Shown piece by piece: positions 62,201 to 64,000 of a DNA stretch of 64,000 bases. The notes beneath the pieces were generated by a model, which saw only the letters and a list, made by a program, of their open reading frames with translations, made no database searches and was not told the origin of the DNA. The position numbers were made by a program, and so were the translations under genes. Source of the stretch: an uncultured Hungatella sp. (lineage in GTDB: Bacteria > Bacillota > Clostridia > Lachnospirales > Lachnospiraceae); contig CAJUEJ010000002.1 in the NCBI GenBank assembly GCA_910585435.1, positions 1-64,000 on the forward strand. Reading direction: 5' to 3'. How positions within the stretch are numbered: the first letter of the stretch is position 1; the number at the start of each line of letters is the position of its first letter.

Positions 62201-62970
62201 GCGAAACGGCCGCCGTCCAGCTGAACCATAGGACGGATATCCGGAGGGATCACCGGGATCACCGTCATGATCATCCATTCCGGCCGGTTGCCGGAGCTGC
62301 GGAAGGCATCCACCACCTCCAGCCTTTTGATGATCCTGGCCCGTTTCTGGCCGCTGGCATCCTTCATGGCTTTCCGCAGTTCTTCGGAATCCTTCTCCAG
62401 ATCAATGGCCTTTAACAGCTCCTGAATGGCCTCGGCTCCCATTCCCACACGGAAATTGCCGGCTCCGTATTTCTCCAACTCTTCCCTGTATTCCTTTTCG
62501 GAAAGAACCTGCTTATACTGCAGCCCTGTATCTTTTGGATCCAGCACAATATAGGAGGCAAAATACAGTACCTTTTCCAGGACTCTGGGCGAAATATCCA
62601 GAATCAGCCCCATCCGGCTGGGTATTCCCTTAAAGTACCAGATATGGGAAACAGGGGCAGCCAATGCAATATGCCCGGTACGCTCCCTGCGCACGCTTGA
62701 CTTTGTCACCTCAACACCACAGCGGTCACAGATCACGCCTTTGTAGCGGATCTTTTTGTACTTTCCACAATGGCACTCCCAGTCCTTGCTGGGCCCGAAG
62801 ATTCTCTCACAGTATAAGCCGTCTCTCTCAGGCTTTAAAGTTCTATAATTGATGGTTTCCGGCTTTTTCACCTCGCCATGGGACCACTCCAGAATTTTCT
62901 CAGGAGAAGCCAAACCAATCTTGATTGCATCAAACGTCAATGGTTGATAAGTTTCTTTCGTCTCCGGCAT
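59287..62970 (-). CDS. rpoC: RNA polymerase subunit beta'
   Basis: The 1227-residue protein has the N-terminal zinc site (Cys66, Cys68, Cys81, Cys84 in CHCGKYKK and CDRCG), the catalytic magnesium motif NADFDGDQMAVH and the trigger-loop region near GVAGGDITQGLPRVEELFEA. The C-terminus has an unusual acidic tail with a tandem LSDDDELM repeat. It starts 14 bases after rpoB. The gene is followed by a terminator instead of rpsL. Confidence 0.98.
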   Translation of the reverse strand: MPETKETYQPLTFDAIKIGLASPEKILEWSHGEVKKPETINYRTLKPERDGLYCERIFGPSKDWECHCGKYKKIRYKGVICDRCGVEVTKSSVRRERTGHIALAAPVSHIWYFKGIPSRMGLILDISPRVLEKVLYFASYIVLDPKDTGLQYKQVLSEKEYREELEKYGAGNFRVGMGAEAIQELLKAIDLEKDSEELRKAMKDASGQKRARIIKRLEVVDAFRSSGNRPEWMIMTVIPVIPPDIRPMVQLDGGRFATSDLNDLYRRIINRNNRLARLLELGAPDIIVRNEKRMLQEAVDALIDNGRRGRPVTGPGNRALKSLSDMLKGKQGRFRQNLLGKRVDYSGRSVIVVGPELKIYQCGLPKEMAIELFKPFVMKELVSNGTAHNIKNAKKMVERLQPEVWDVLEEVIKEHPVMLNRAPTLHRLGIQAFEPILVEGKAIKLHPLVCTAFNADFDGDQMAVHLPLSVEAQAECRFLLLSPNNLLKPSDGGPVAVPSQDMVLGIYYLTQERPGAKGEGMFFKSPNEAILAYENKAVTLHSRVKVRVQKTMADGTVKSGIIESTVGRFIFNEIIPQDLGFVDRSIPENELKLEVDFHVGKKQCKQILEKVINVHGASQTAETLDDIKSIGYKYSTRAAMTVSISDMTVPPSKPQLIADAQETVDRIAKNFRRGLITEEERYKEVIETWKNTDDQLTHDLLTGLDKYNNIFMMADSGARGSDKQIKQLAGMRGLMADTTGHTIELPIKSNFREGLDVLEYFISAHGARKGLSDTALRTADSGYLTRRLVDVSQDLIIREVDCCEGKEFPYMEIKAFMDGQETIESLEERLTGRYIAETITDPDTGEVVVKANHMCTPKRAADVMKVLKKTGKDTVKIRTVLTCKSHIGVCAKCYGANMATGQPVQVGEAVGIIAAQSIGEPGTQLTMRTFHTGGVAGGDITQGLPRVEELFEARKPKGLAIITEFGGVVAIKDTKKKREIVVTNNETGNSKTYLIPYGSRIKVSDGQEIEAGDELTEGSINPHDILKIKGVRAVQDYMIREVQRVYRLQGVEINDKHVEVIVRQMLKKIKVEESGDSDVLPGISMNVLEFNDMNEKLIAEGKKPAEGKQVMLGITKASLATDSFLSAASFQETTKVLTEAAINGKVDHLIGLKENVLIGKLIPAGTGMKRYRSVKLNTDVTMEDEIELSDDDELMLSDDDELMLSEDDEMMEEAEEVLDLDEGTEEI
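59354..59410 (-). repeat. Tandem 24-bp repeat in the rpoC tail
   Basis: Two full copies of a 24-base unit and 9 bases of a third encode repeated LSDDDELM-like octapeptides at the extreme C-terminus of beta'. Confidence 0.85.
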
Positions 62971-62984
62971 GAGTGAACTCCCTC

Positions 62985-64000
62985 CTATTCATTATCATCA
63001 GAAACATCAAAATCATCAAACGGATCCTCTTCGATTTCGCTGTCATCTACCTCATCATCTATATCTATGTCATCTGTCAGATCCTCTTCCTCCGGCTCTT
63101 CTTCCACATCTACCAGCTCTCCGTCCTTAAACTCCTGATACTGGTAGCCCTGGCTGCCAAGAGAATCCCCCTGATTTCCATAAGAGCGGTCACCCTCGAT
63201 GATGGATCGGAGATCAATATCACTGTAGTCAATATTCTCCGTCATCTCCACCTCTGTGCCGTCGTCCTTAAGCACACGAACATCCAGCCCCAGAGACTGA
63301 AGCTCTTTTAAGAGAACCTTGAAGGATTCCGGAACACCGGACTCAGGGATATTCTCCCCCTTGATGATTGCCTCATAGGTCTTCACACGGCCTACCACAT
63401 CATCGCTCTTTACAGTCAGTATCTCCTGCAGTGTGTAGGAAGCACCGTAGGCCTCCAGAGCCCAGACCTCCATCTCTCCGAAACGCTGTCCGCCGAACTG
63501 GGCTTTGCCTCCCAGAGGCTGCTGGGTAACCAGGGCGTATGGACCGGTGGAACGGGCATGGATCTTATCGTCAACCAGATGGTGGAGCTTCAGATAGTGC
63601 ATGTGTCCGATGGTAACCGGGCTGTCAAAATACTCTCCCGTACGCCCGTCGCGGAGGCGGACCTTCCCGTCCCTGCTGATAGGCACACCCTTCCACAGCT
63701 CTCTGTGCTCCAGATGGGAGCCCAGATAATCCATCACATCCGGTTTCAAAGTATCTTTATATTTCTCCTCAAATTCTTCCCAGGAAGAGTTGACATAATC
63801 ATTGGCTATGTCAAGAGTGTCCATAATGTCATTCTCATTGGCGCCGTCAAAAATCGGAGTAGCAATGTTAAAGCCCAGAGCCTTGGCTGCAAGGCTTAAA
63901 TGGATCTCCAGCACCTGCCCGATATTCATACGGGACGGCACGCCCAAAGGATTCAGCACAATATCCAGGGCACGGCCGTTGGGAAGGAAAGGCATATCCT
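62985..64000 (-). CDS. rpoB: RNA polymerase subunit beta, C-terminal part
   Basis: The frame is open to the end of the window and stops at 62985. It contains the beta C-terminal core GRALDIVLNPLGVPSRMNIGQ and the clamp segment GGKAQFGGQRFGEMEVWALE. It ends in an acidic tail (IDDEVDDSEIEEDPFDDFDV). About 338 residues are visible and the larger N-terminal part lies outside. Confidence 0.97.
   Translation of the reverse strand, partial: DMPFLPNGRALDIVLNPLGVPSRMNIGQVLEIHLSLAAKALGFNIATPIFDGANENDIMDTLDIANDYVNSSWEEFEEKYKDTLKPDVMDYLGSHLEHRELWKGVPISRDGKVRLRDGRTGEYFDSPVTIGHMHYLKLHHLVDDKIHARSTGPYALVTQQPLGGKAQFGGQRFGEMEVWALEAYGASYTLQEILTVKSDDVVGRVKTYEAIIKGENIPESGVPESFKVLLKELQSLGLDVRVLKDDGTEVEMTENIDYSDIDLRSIIEGDRSYGNQGDSLGSQGYQYQEFKDGELVDVEEEPEEEDLTDDIDIDDEVDDSEIEEDPFDDFDVSDDNE

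Noticed and set aside
1..64000. CRISPR array, tRNA or rRNA genes
   Set aside because: I saw no regularly spaced repeats, no cloverleaf with CCA end or T-loop motif, and no rRNA signatures on either strand.

Overview
The window comes from a low-to-middle GC Bacillota genome, most likely a gut Lachnospiraceae (Clostridium cluster XIVa) member. The signs are a four-cysteine zinc uS14, a KOW-domain gene between map and infA, strong AGGAGG ribosome binding sites, many GTG starts, consensus sigma-A promoters with 17-base spacers, and choline-binding-type cell-wall repeat proteins. Nearly everything is read on the minus strand, so transcription runs from high to low coordinates. No tRNA, rRNA or CRISPR array was seen.

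Core blocks. (1) 59.3-64.0 kb: the 3' end of rpoB, then rpoC and a strong terminator. (2) 33.4-38.1 kb: rpsL-rpsG-fusA-tuf, with a perfect consensus promoter ahead of rpsL and tandem promoters ahead of tuf. (3) 0-14.6 kb: the S10-spc-alpha cluster from rpsJ to the first codons of rpsD, including secY, adk, map and infA. It is preceded by a promoter and a structured leader that is a candidate ribosomal-protein autoregulatory element. In many Bacillota these blocks are nearly continuous. Here two accessory blocks separate them.

Accessory block A (14.7-33.3 kb). A secreted cell-wall-repeat protein and a SAM methyltransferase lie next to rpsJ. Then comes a glucuronoxylan-oligosaccharide locus: IclR regulator, ABC transporter, 2-hydroxyacid dehydrogenase, GH67 alpha-glucuronidase and GH120 beta-xylosidase. 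Its transporter end is badly eroded: two binding-protein fragments, a headless FAD oxidoreductase and a permease with an internal deletion. An HTH/small-partner pair, a PadR-HAAS-membrane-SdpI operon, and a defence-like cassette (Mrr-type nuclease plus MNT/HEPN pair) follow. The cassette lies between two 30/33-identical terminator copies.

Accessory block B (38.1-59.2 kb). A dlt-like cell-envelope acylation operon (adenylation enzyme, carrier protein, MBOAT, SGNH protein, lipoprotein) starts directly behind the rpoC terminator and once ran into a secreted transglutaminase gene. A 163-bp palindromic MITE-like element with a TACT target duplication now separates the last two. Then comes a sugar locus: SIS protein, BadF-type sugar kinase, ABC transporter, two GH9 paralogs, ROK regulator, amidohydrolase, amidotransferase-like protein, RidA protein and a deletion-fused amidohydrolase/D-aminoacylase remnant. 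The gene set (GH9 + BadF kinase + ABC importer) recalls the Vibrio chitosan-disaccharide operon. Its binding protein and one permease each carry one in-frame stop codon.

The strongest unusual signals are the MITE that supplies the last base of a stop codon, the multi-branched rpsJ leader, a 54-bp repeat family in ribosomal spacers, the terminator-flanked defence cassette, and the independent inactivation of both sugar transporters.
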